Shown: positions 17,331-24,661 of the stretch, one piece after another
Layout of the letters: each line of letters starts with the position of its first letter
Position numbering within the stretch: position 1 is the stretch's first letter
Origin: Volucribacter amazonae
Lineage (GTDB): Bacteria > Pseudomonadota > Gammaproteobacteria > Enterobacterales > Pasteurellaceae
Assembly (NCBI RefSeq): GCF_029783845.1
Contig: NZ_LWID01000001.1
Coordinates: 1,992,501 to 2,056,500 of the forward strand
Reading direction: 5' to 3'
DNA length: 64,000 bases
The notes under the pieces: model-generated
Database searches by the model: none
The model's input: the letters and a program-made list of their open reading frames with translations, nothing else
Told to the model about the DNA's origin: nothing
Position numbers and translations under genes: made by a program

Positions 17331-18419
17331 TTAATCCTCGCCCCATACCTCTTTGGCAATTTGTTCAACCAGTTTGACTTTTTGCCATTGTTCCGTTTCG
17401 GTCATAATATTACCTTCCTCGGTAGAGGCGAAACCGCATTGTGGGCTAAGGCAAAGTTGTGCCAAAGGGACATATTGTGCCGCTTCTTGGATACGAGCTT
17501 TAATTTGTTGTGGATCTTCAAGTTGTGGGAATTTAGAGCTGATTAAGCCTAATACAACTCGTCCTTTATTGCCTGCAAAGTGTTTTAATGGTTCAAATCC
17601 GCCTGAACGTTCATCATCATATTCAAGGAAATAACCGTCATAGTTAGTTTGAGCAAATAGGGCATCAGCAATAGGATCATAAGCACCACTGAGCAAATAA
17701 GTTGAGCGGAAATTACCGCGGCAAACGTGGGTCGTGATAATCATATCTTGGGGTTTTGCTGCCAATATGACTTGAATATTTTCTAAGGCTTGGGCTTTGT
17801 CTGCGGCGAATTCTGGTTTTTGATAATTATTACATAATGATCCCCAATAAACGTCATCAAATTGTAAGTAACGACAGCCTGCTTGATAAAAGGCATGGAT
17901 AGCGTCAATGTAGGCTTGTTGTACATCTTTGGCAAATTCTGCTCTGGTGGCATAAACGCCCGTATCCCATTGTATTGGGTACATTAATTGGTTGGGGCTT
18001 GGGATTGTGTATTTTACAATGCCTCGTCCTGCTACGATTTGGTCTAATTTTTTGAAATGTTCAATAAAAGGGTGTTCAGGATTCCAAGCCACTTTACCAC
18101 AACAACGGGTATTATAAGCGCGGGTTTCTACGCCATTAAATTTGTAACCATGTTCAGGCTCATAGCCCTCAATGCCAATTAAATGTTCTAAAAAATCAAT
18201 ATGCCAAAAAGAACGGCGATATTCGCCATCGGTAATTACTTGTAAACCTGCATCAAGTTGAGCTTGGACTAATTTGCTGATTTCTTGATCTTCAATTTCG
18301 CTGAGTTGGGCTTGTGAAATTTTTCCTTGTGCAAACTCAAGGCGAGCTTGTTTTAATTGCTCAGTACGCAAATAACTTCCTACGGTATCAGCGTGTAAAG
18401 GTAAGATTTTATGTGCCAT
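17331..18419 (-). CDS. MetE-like methyltransferase (cobalamin-independent methionine synthase family, single domain)
   Basis: The 362-residue protein matches the C-terminal catalytic half of MetE: GSYLR near the N-terminus, LQVITDGEYRR, CRYLQFDDVYW, the zinc ligands in TTHVCRGNF (His, Cys), EYDDERSGGFEPL, and LCLSPQCGFAST (Cys). The N-terminal MetE half is absent, as in the YxjG/YxjH group, so the methyl donor may not be the usual polyglutamyl folate. ATG 18419 is chosen because TGGGA lies about 7 bases before it; an upstream ATG at 18431 has none. It appears monocistronic. Confidence 0.85.
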   Translation of the reverse strand: MAHKILPLHADTVGSYLRTEQLKQARLEFAQGKISQAQLSEIEDQEISKLVQAQLDAGLQVITDGEYRRSFWHIDFLEHLIGIEGYEPEHGYKFNGVETRAYNTRCCGKVAWNPEHPFIEHFKKLDQIVAGRGIVKYTIPSPNQLMYPIQWDTGVYATRAEFAKDVQQAYIDAIHAFYQAGCRYLQFDDVYWGSLCNNYQKPEFAADKAQALENIQVILAAKPQDMIITTHVCRGNFRSTYLLSGAYDPIADALFAQTNYDGYFLEYDDERSGGFEPLKHFAGNKGRVVLGLISSKFPQLEDPQQIKARIQEAAQYVPLAQLCLSPQCGFASTEEGNIMTETEQWQKVKLVEQIAKEVWGED

Positions 18420-18545
18420 ATTGTTTCCCATTGTAATAAAAGTATGAAAAGAATGCTTATCCTAAGGGAAAAAGAGAGCAGGTTCAAGTTATCCTCGTAT
18501 TATGAACAGGGGATTTTGGGGAATACTTTATGCTAAAATCTAGGT

Positions 18546-18594
18546 TATAGTCATTCTATAGCATTCCATTTTAAAATAATACTGTGTTGGCAGG
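18546..18594. repeat. Half copy of the MITE-like repeat before coaE
   Basis: It begins TATAGTCATTCTATAG and continues GCATTCCATTTTAAAATA then ATACTGTGTTGGCAGG, matching the left half of the repeat family. The right half is missing. It ends about 55 bp before the coaE start. Confidence 0.65.
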
Positions 18595-18649
18595 TTTAAA
18601 TGAAAATGATCATATAGAGAAAAAGTGCGGTGCGTTTTGCGAGAATTTT

Positions 18650-19282
18650 ATGGGATATATTGTAGGTTTAACCGGCGGGATAGGGAGTGGTAAATCCACC
18701 GTTGCTGCCTTATTTAGTCAATTAGGTGTGCCTGTGGTGGACGCTGATATTGTGGCTCGAGAAGTGGTAGAGGTGGGTTCGCCTTTATTAGCCGATATTG
18801 TTGATTATTTTGGCGAAGAGATTTTATTAGACAATGGGGCGTTAAATCGTTCTTTATTACGAGAGCGTATTTTTGCGTGTGAACAAGATAAACATTGGTT
18901 AAATCAATTATTACACCCCGCTATTCGGCAAGCGATGCTAGCCCAACTTGAGCAACAACAATATCCTTATGTGCTTTGGGTTGTCCCTTTGTTAATTGAA
19001 AATAATTTAACGGGATATTGTGATCGCCTGTTGGTGGTGGACGTTGAACCTCAAACTCAGTTACAGCGAGCCAGCCAGCGAGATAATAATGATATGGCAT
19101 TAATTAAAAATATTATGTCATCGCAAGTCAGTCGTGAAGCGCGTTTAGTACAGGCTGATGATGTGATTTTTAATGAAGCTAATTTGAGTGAAAATTCAGA
19201 GAATATGTGGCAACAAGTGCAACAGTTACATCAATTATATTTAACACTTGCAAAACAAAAAGAGGAAAGTAATGCAAAATAA
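18650..19282 (+). CDS. coaE: Dephospho-CoA kinase
   Basis: This 210-residue P-loop kinase catalyses the last step of coenzyme A synthesis, phosphorylating dephospho-CoA. The Walker A GLTGGIGSGKSTVAA is at the very N-terminus, followed by GVPVVDADIVAREVV and LHPAIRQAM, all typical of CoaE. ATG 18650 is used: the upstream in-frame ATG (18584) would add 22 unrelated residues encoded by repeat and uptake-signal sequence. It overlaps yacG by 11 bp, the usual coaE-yacG arrangement. Confidence 0.95.
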   Translation: MGYIVGLTGGIGSGKSTVAALFSQLGVPVVDADIVAREVVEVGSPLLADIVDYFGEEILLDNGALNRSLLRERIFACEQDKHWLNQLLHPAIRQAMLAQLEQQQYPYVLWVVPLLIENNLTGYCDRLLVVDVEPQTQLQRASQRDNNDMALIKNIMSSQVSREARLVQADDVIFNEANLSENSENMWQQVQQLHQLYLTLAKQKEESNAK

Positions 19283-19487
19283 TCATGAAACTTTTGAAGT
19301 GGCTTGTCCCACTTGTCATAAATCAGTTGCTTGGACGGCGCAAAATATATATCGTCCATTTTGTAGTAAACGCTGTCAAATTATTGATTTAGGAGGGTGG
19401 GCAGCAGAGGAAAATGCGATTCCTAGTGATACGGCGGACTTTGCGATGAGTTTAACCGAAGATAATCAAGATTGGACGAAAAAATAA
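19272..19487 (+). CDS. yacG: DNA gyrase inhibitor YacG
   Basis: This small zinc-finger protein of 71 residues carries CPTC near residue 11 and CSKRC about 15 residues later, giving four Cys ligands. The following QIIDLGGWAAEENAIP is the family signature. YacG binds GyrB and inhibits gyrase in E. coli. ATG 19272 is preceded by GAGGAAAG. It overlaps the coaE end and its own stop overlaps the next ATG (TAATG), so coaE, yacG and the GNAT gene are likely translated together. Confidence 0.93.
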   Translation: MQNNHETFEVACPTCHKSVAWTAQNIYRPFCSKRCQIIDLGGWAAEENAIPSDTADFAMSLTEDNQDWTKK

Positions 19488-19750
19488 TGCAAATTCAACA
19501 TCAAGATAACCAGCAACAAGGGGAATTTTTTATTTGTGATGAAACAGGGCAGAAAATAGCCTATCTTACCTATCAATATTTGCGATCTGATTGTATTAAC
19601 GCTGATCGTACTTTTGTTGACGAATGCTTACGAGGGCAAGGGGTGGCACATCAGTTATTTTTGGCGTTAATGGATTTTGTGCAACAAAAGCAATTAACAT
19701 TGAGAACCAGTTGTGCTTATATTGAACAGAAAGTGCGGTCAAAAATCTAA
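19487..19750 (+). CDS. YjdJ-like GNAT-fold N-acetyltransferase
   Basis: This 87-residue protein of the short GNAT family (YjdJ/Gcn5-like) contains QKIAYLTYQYL, then DRTFVDECLRGQGVAHQLFLALMDFV, the acetyl-CoA-binding R/Q-x-x-G-x-A/G turn. Such mini-GNATs have no established substrate. Its ATG overlaps the yacG stop. The last codons, QKVRSKI, are encoded by a DNA uptake signal (GAAAGTGCGGTCAAAA), replacing the usual YjdJ tail after CAYIEQ/CSYV. The C-terminus may therefore be altered. Confidence 0.8.
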   Translation: MQIQHQDNQQQGEFFICDETGQKIAYLTYQYLRSDCINADRTFVDECLRGQGVAHQLFLALMDFVQQKQLTLRTSCAYIEQKVRSKI

Positions 19751-19821
19751 AAATTTTTAGTTTTGTTGCAATATTTTTTGAGATTGTTAGAATTGCCCAT
19801 TCCATTATCTTTTATGGATCT

Positions 19822-20040
19822 GTTCGGTTGAAGGTAGCTGGAGAGCAGGGAGTTTACTCTGCACCGAAGAAGTAAAATCTTTCAGGTGCTTAATTTGTGA
19901 TTATACAAATAAAGCGAGGACTGTTACTGGACGAACCCTTGGAGAGAGCCAATGTGTTAATCAACACAAAATGGACGCCGAAGGCGCAAAGAATTCGCCA
20001 GAATTTTCAAACGCTCAGGCAAAAGGACAGGGGAGGAAAG
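19822..20040 (+). promoter_or_regulatory. Tandem glycine riboswitch
   Basis: Two glycine aptamers follow one another. The first has GGAGAG, then GCACCGAAGAAGTAAA and TCTTTCAGGTG. The second has GGACTGTTACTGGACGAACC, then CTTGGAGAGAGCC, then ACGCCGAAGGCGCAAAG and ACGCTCAGGCAAAAGGACAG. These are the conserved glycine-aptamer core motifs. The element sits about 100 bp before an AGCS-family transporter. Glycine would control expression of that transporter; whether on or off is not visible. Confidence 0.93.
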
Positions 20041-20141
20041 TTTGGCTGTTTTATTTCTAGCTCAATGGCTTGAGTTTTCATATTTTCTTTTCACAGTATG
20101 CTTTTCATCTCCTTGTATAAGTAATATTTACGAGGAACAAT

Positions 20142-21521
20142 ATGTCATTACAGACAATATTAACATCAATTAATAATCTAGTATGGGGAGCTCCTTTACT
20201 GATTTTATTATCAGGAACAGGGTTATATCTCACTTTTCGTTTAGGATTTATCCAAATTTTTCAATTACCAAGAGCATTAAGCTATCTGTTTAAAAAAGAG
20301 CAAGGAAAAGGCGTGAAAGGCGATGTATCTTCTTTTGCGGCACTTTGTACCGCTCTTTCCGCAACCATTGGAACGGGCAACATTGTGGGGGTTGCCACAG
20401 CAATTCAAACGGGCGGACCCGGAGCGATGTTTTGGATGTGGCTAGTCGCCTTATTAGGTATGGCAACCAAATATGCGGAATGTTTATTAGCGGTGAAGTA
20501 TCGAGTGCGTGATAAACAAGGGTTTATGGCTGGTGGACCAATGTATTATATTGAACGGGGACTAGGGCTTAAATGGCTAGCGAAATTATTCGCTATTTTT
20601 GGGGTATTAGTCGCCTTTTTTGGGATTGGAACTTTCCCACAAATTAATGCTATTACTTCGGCAATGCAAGATACTTTCAGTGTACCAATTCCTTTTACTG
20701 CCGCAGTGATAACAGCTTTGGTTGCATTGATTATTTTAGGTGGCGTGAAACGAATTTCTTCAGTGTCTTCCTATATTGTGCCATTTATGGCGATTTTTTA
20801 TGTGGCAACTTCCATTATTATTTTATTAATGAACCTAGATAAAGTCCCAGCGGCTTTGTCTTTAATTGTTCGCAGTGCATTTGATCCTACTGCCGCTTTA
20901 GGGGGGGCATTGGGTTATACTGTGATGCAAGCTATTCAATCAGGAGTGGCAAGGGGGATATTTTCCAATGAATCAGGTTTAGGGAGTGCCCCTATTGCCG
21001 CCGCTGCTGCACAAACGAAAGAACCTGCTCGCCAGGGATTAATTTCTATGACGGGGACGTTTTTAGATACGATTATTGTTTGCTCAATGACAGGGTTAGT
21101 GTTGGTTATTACGGGTGTATGGCAATCTCCTGATTTAGCTGGAGCAGTGGTAACCAATTATGCTTTTTCACAAGGACTAGGGAGCAATATTGGGGCAACA
21201 ATTGTTACACTTGGACTATTATTTTTCGCCTTTACAACAATTTTAGGTTGGTGTTATTACGGCGAACGTTGTTTTGTTTATCTTGTTGGCATAAAAGGCA
21301 TTAAGATCTATCGTAGTGTTTTTATTATTTTAGTCGGTTGTGGTGCATTTATTCATTTAGATTTAATCTGGATTTTAGCGGATATTGTTAATGGACTTAT
21401 GGCGTTTCCTAACTTAATTGCGTTGGTAGGGTTGCGTAAAGTGATTATTGAAGAAACGAAAGATTATTTTTATCGTTTGAAATATCATCAATTTGATCAA
21501 GATGAACAAATGGAAAATTAA
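20142..21521 (+). CDS. Sodium:alanine/glycine symporter (AGCS family)
   Basis: This 459-residue inner-membrane protein has about 10-11 hydrophobic segments. The AGCS signature appears as SATIGTGNIVGVATAIQTGGPGAMFWMW followed by MATKYAECLLAVKYR (quoted in parts). FSNESGLGSAPIAAAAA is the second conserved block. GAGGAA precedes the ATG. The glycine riboswitch upstream suggests glycine as the transported or at least regulating amino acid. Homologues in Haemophilus are annotated as AlsT/DagA-type transporters. Confidence 0.92.
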   Translation: MSLQTILTSINNLVWGAPLLILLSGTGLYLTFRLGFIQIFQLPRALSYLFKKEQGKGVKGDVSSFAALCTALSATIGTGNIVGVATAIQTGGPGAMFWMWLVALLGMATKYAECLLAVKYRVRDKQGFMAGGPMYYIERGLGLKWLAKLFAIFGVLVAFFGIGTFPQINAITSAMQDTFSVPIPFTAAVITALVALIILGGVKRISSVSSYIVPFMAIFYVATSIIILLMNLDKVPAALSLIVRSAFDPTAALGGALGYTVMQAIQSGVARGIFSNESGLGSAPIAAAAAQTKEPARQGLISMTGTFLDTIIVCSMTGLVLVITGVWQSPDLAGAVVTNYAFSQGLGSNIGATIVTLGLLFFAFTTILGWCYYGERCFVYLVGIKGIKIYRSVFIILVGCGAFIHLDLIWILADIVNGLMAFPNLIALVGLRKVIIEETKDYFYRLKYHQFDQDEQMEN

Positions 21522-21536
21522 TTGCGCTGTAATAAA

Positions 21537-21568
21537 CAATAAGGGCGACAGCGATTGCCCTTGTTGCC
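21537..21568 (+). terminator. Weak hairpin after the AGCS gene
   Basis: AAGGGC (21541-21546) pairs with GCCCTT (21557-21562), extended by CAA/TTG with a mismatch. The T-rich tract begins only about 10 bases later. The remainder of the 250-bp gap to raiA shows no other clear signal. Confidence 0.4.
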
Positions 21569-21770
21569 TAAATTTTTATTATCCTGCTAACTATAGCATC
21601 TTTGTGCAGAAAAAAAAGCAGATTAATATAAATCTTCGAGCCAGATCATATTTTACATATTTTGTTATATTTTTTACTAAATAATACTTGAAAACTCTTG
21701 TGCTAGGGATTATGTTGTATCTAACAATTAATAAAAATTGTTGTTCAACTACTAAAAAGAGGTAAATATT

Positions 21771-22094
21771 ATGACTGTTAATATCACAAGTAAACAAATG
21801 GATATTACCCCTGCGATTCGTGCTCATATTGAAGAACGTCTTACTAAACTAGAAAAATGGCAAACTCAGTTAATTAATCCTCATTTTATCTTAAATAAGA
21901 TCCCTAAAGGTTTTGCTGTTGAAGCCTCTATTGGCACGCCGATTGGTGATTTATTTGCCAGTGCTGAAGGCGATGATATGTATAAAGCCATTAATGATGT
22001 AGAAGAAAAATTGGAACGACAATTAAATAAATTACAACATAAAGGTGAAGCACGTCGTGCCAATGAACGTTTAAAAGATTCTTTCGTTGAATAA
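21771..22094 (+). CDS. raiA: Ribosome-associated inhibitor RaiA (YfiA/HPF family)
   Basis: The 107-residue protein has the short HPF/RaiA fold. It shows MTVNITSKQMDITPAIRAHIEERLTKLEKW at the N-terminus, FAVEASIGTP, and DDMYKAINDVEEKLERQLNK. It binds the 30S subunit in stationary phase or cold and blocks translation. The length equals the H. influenzae homologue. AAGAGG lies before the ATG. In many gammaproteobacteria raiA neighbours pheA, as here. Confidence 0.94.
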   Translation: MTVNITSKQMDITPAIRAHIEERLTKLEKWQTQLINPHFILNKIPKGFAVEASIGTPIGDLFASAEGDDMYKAINDVEEKLERQLNKLQHKGEARRANERLKDSFVE

Positions 22095-22116
22095 TGATTT
22101 ATTAAGCAAAGATCTT

Positions 22117-22141
22117 TGCCCGCTTAAGCGGGCATTTTTTT
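22117..22141 (+). terminator. Terminator of raiA
   Basis: TGCCCGC-TTAA-GCGGGCA is a perfect 7-bp G+C-rich stem followed by seven T. This is a strong rho-independent terminator. Confidence 0.93.
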
Positions 22142-22263
22142 GTCAGTTGGTCGGGGAATTTGAGCTGAGATTTAAAGTGCGGTCAGATTCGGATTAAAAT
22201 TTATTGATTTGCTCAGTTGATCTTTCTACAATGTGATTATGTCTTTAGTTAATGGAATTGAAT

Positions 22264-23421
22264 ATGTCATTGGATCTTACCGAAATTCGCCAACAGATTA
22301 CACAAATTGATCGCCGTCTATTAGAATTATTATCAGAACGTCATCGGTTAGCTTTTGATGTGGTGCGTAGTAAAGAAATTACTCAAAAACCCTTGCGTGA
22401 TGAAGAACGTGAACAGCAATTATTGCAAGAGTTGGTGCAGTTTGCACAAAGTCAAAATTATCAACTAGAACCACAATATATCACACAAATTTTTCAAAAA
22501 ATTATTGAAGATTCGGTATTAACTCAGCAGGTTTACTTACAAAAAAAACTTAATCAGCAACGTGAGCAACATATTCATATTGCTTTCCTAGGCAAGCGTG
22601 GTTCTTATTCCCATTTGGCGGCGCGTAACTATGCCACAAGGTATCAAGAAGAACTAATTGAGTTAAGTTGTGAGTCTTTTCAGCAAGTATTTGAGCGAGT
22701 GCAACAGGGAGAAGCGGATTATGGTATTTTGCCATTAGAAAATACCACTTCTGGTTCAATTAATGAAGTTTATGATTTATTACAACATACAGATTTATTT
22801 ATTGTCGGCGAGCTAGCTTATCCGATTAAACATTGTGTGTTAGCCACAACCCAAGCAGAGTTAAGTGAAATTGATACGTTATATAGCCACCCTCAGGTTA
22901 TCCAACAATGTAGCCAGTTTATCCAAACCTTAGATCGTGTGCATATTAAATATTGCGAGAGCAGCTCCCACGCAATGCAATTAGTGGCAAGTTTAAATAA
23001 ACCTCATATTGCCGCATTAGGGAATGAAGATGGCGGAAATTTATATGGTTTACAAGTATTAAAAAGTGATATTGCTAATCAGCGAAATAATATTACAAGA
23101 TTTATTATTGTGGCGAAAAAAGCCTTGGCAGTTTCACCACAAATACCGACAAAAACCTTATTATTAATGACGACTTCACAACAAGCTGGTGCATTGGTGG
23201 ACGCTTTAATGGTGTTTAAACAACATAAGGTAAAAATGACGAAATTAGAATCTCGCCCCATTTATGGTAAACCTTGGGAAGAAATGTTCTATTTAGAAAT
23301 TGAAGCCAATACTCATCACCCTGATACGCAAAAAATGTTAGCAGAATTGCAACAATATAGTGCATTCTTAAAAGTGCTAGGGTGCTATCCAAGTGAGATT
23401 GTAAGAGCGGTGGATATTTAA
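22264..23421 (+). CDS. pheA: Bifunctional chorismate mutase / prephenate dehydratase
   Basis: This P-protein of 385 residues converts chorismate to prephenate and then phenylpyruvate. Residues ~1-90 are the AroQ-class chorismate mutase (IRQQITQIDRRLLELLSERHRLAFDVVRSKE). Residues ~105-285 are the prephenate dehydratase (IAFLGKRGSYSHLAARNYA, ILPLENTTSGSINEVYDLL, ITRFIIVAKK with the TRF motif). A C-terminal ACT domain (~300-380, LESRPIYGKPWEEMFYLEIE) gives phenylalanine feedback. GGA lies 8 bases before ATG 22264; the ATG at 22252 is less likely. No phenylalanine-rich leader peptide is evident. Confidence 0.95.
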   Translation: MSLDLTEIRQQITQIDRRLLELLSERHRLAFDVVRSKEITQKPLRDEEREQQLLQELVQFAQSQNYQLEPQYITQIFQKIIEDSVLTQQVYLQKKLNQQREQHIHIAFLGKRGSYSHLAARNYATRYQEELIELSCESFQQVFERVQQGEADYGILPLENTTSGSINEVYDLLQHTDLFIVGELAYPIKHCVLATTQAELSEIDTLYSHPQVIQQCSQFIQTLDRVHIKYCESSSHAMQLVASLNKPHIAALGNEDGGNLYGLQVLKSDIANQRNNITRFIIVAKKALAVSPQIPTKTLLLMTTSQQAGALVDALMVFKQHKVKMTKLESRPIYGKPWEEMFYLEIEANTHHPDTQKMLAELQQYSAFLKVLGCYPSEIVRAVDI

Positions 23422-23428
23422 GTTTTTT

Positions 23429-23459
23429 AAGGCTAAGAGAAATTCTTAGCCTTATTTTT
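23429..23459. terminator. Bidirectional terminator between pheA and glpF
   Basis: AAGGCTAAGA and TCTTAGCCTT form a perfect 10-bp stem with a 5-base loop, followed by ATTTTTA on the plus strand. On the other strand TTAAAAAACTT follows. It separates two convergent genes. Confidence 0.8.
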
Positions 23460-23461
23460 AA

Positions 23462-24202
23462 TTACATAACAATATTATAGCCAATGACAGCTAACATAGC
23501 CCCTAAAACTGGACCTAATACAGGGATCCAAGCATATGACCAATCTGGTGATGTATTAAGTTTTTTACTGAGTAAAGCTAAGGCGATACGAGGCCCTAAA
23601 TCACGAGCAGGGTTAATGGCATAGCCTGTTGTGCCACCGAGGCTTAAACCGATTGCCCAGACAAGTAATGCAACAGGTAATGCCCCTATTGAGCCTAATC
23701 CAATGGGTGTAACGCCAGTTGTGCCGGGAAGAATAATTTCGCCAGCAGTAATATAGAAAATGACGGAAACTAATACAGTTGTTCCGATAATTTCACAGAT
23801 TAAATTGCTTGAATAACGCCGAATAGCGGGTTCGGTACAAAAACAAGCACGTTTTGCTCCTGCTTCTTCGGTAATTTGAAAATGATCACGATAAAATAGA
23901 TAAACAATGAAACCACCTAGTGTTCCACCAACGAATTGAGCTATTACATAGCCAAGTACAAATGCCCAATCAAATGTGCCATTGAGTGCTAGACCTAAGG
24001 TTACAGCGGGATTTAAATGTGCACCGCTGTATGGACTTGTTGCCACGACAGCTACATAAACGGCAAAGCCCCAAGCGGCAGTAATCACGATCCAACCAGA
24101 ATTATGACCTTTAGTTTGTTTTAAGCATACATTAGCAACTACTCCGTTTCCCATTAGTACTAATAGAGCTGTACCTAAAAACTCTGCGATATAAGCGTTC
24201 AT
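23462..24202 (-). CDS. glpF: Glycerol facilitator (aquaglyceroporin, MIP family)
   Basis: This 246-residue channel has six membrane segments and the two NPA boxes: GAHLNPAVTLGLAL near residue 62 and GYAINPARDLGPR near residue 200. The Asp after NPAR marks a glycerol rather than a water channel. ATG 24202 is preceded by GGAG. It is divergent from glpK with a CRP-like site between them. The sequence (LGTALLVLMGNGVVANVCLKQTKG...NSGWIVITAAWGFAVYV) resembles the Gram-positive type of GlpF more than the E. coli/H. influenzae type as I recall them, and may be of separate origin. Confidence 0.9.
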   Translation of the reverse strand: MNAYIAEFLGTALLVLMGNGVVANVCLKQTKGHNSGWIVITAAWGFAVYVAVVATSPYSGAHLNPAVTLGLALNGTFDWAFVLGYVIAQFVGGTLGGFIVYLFYRDHFQITEEAGAKRACFCTEPAIRRYSSNLICEIIGTTVLVSVIFYITAGEIILPGTTGVTPIGLGSIGALPVALLVWAIGLSLGGTTGYAINPARDLGPRIALALLSKKLNTSPDWSYAWIPVLGPVLGAMLAVIGYNIVM

Positions 24203-24266
24203 GTGGTTCTCCAATGTAAAGTAATTTAGTGCAGGATTATGTTGTAAGCATAATCTTAGCGGTAAT

Positions 24267-24341
24267 TTATAATCGTTCTACTTTGAAATAATACTGTGTT
24301 GGCACGCTGTATTATTTGTTATTTTAAATAGAAGCAACTAT
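24267..24341. repeat. Palindromic MITE-like repeat between glpF and glpK
   Basis: TATAATCGTTCTACTTTG opens the element and TTTTAAATAGAAGCAACTATA closes it, with ATAATACTGTGTTGGCACGC inside. It lies in the 459-bp glpF-glpK divergent region, on the glpF side of the CRP-like site. Confidence 0.75.
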
Positions 24342-24466
24342 AACTTGTGATGAGTTCGTTAACATTGCAATAAATTATTTTTTGCTTGGAGTAGGAATAT
24401 GCTGTTTAACATTATTATGTGTAAGTTATAAAAATGCAATGTAGGATCAAAATAAATATTTCACTT

Positions 24467-24482
24467 TGTGAGCTAGTTCAAA
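24467..24482. promoter_or_regulatory. Putative CRP site in the glpF-glpK region
   Basis: TGTGA-GCTAGT-TCAAA matches the CRP consensus TGTGA-N6-TCACA at nine of ten positions. It is about 180 bp before glpK and 265 bp before glpF. Glycerol genes are classic cAMP-CRP targets, but no transcription start is known here. Confidence 0.55.
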
Positions 24483-24661
24483 TAATCACATAAAAAATAG
24501 GGGTATTTTTTGAAGTCTGTCAAAAAATTGAAAAAATCTATTTGTTGTTTTGAGCGATTTTAATTATGTTATATGGGTGATTTGTTCGTTTATGCTCAAT
24601 AAATATATTGTTTGAGTAATTTGGAGTATTTTATCAACCATACTTTCTTAGGGGGAAGTTT

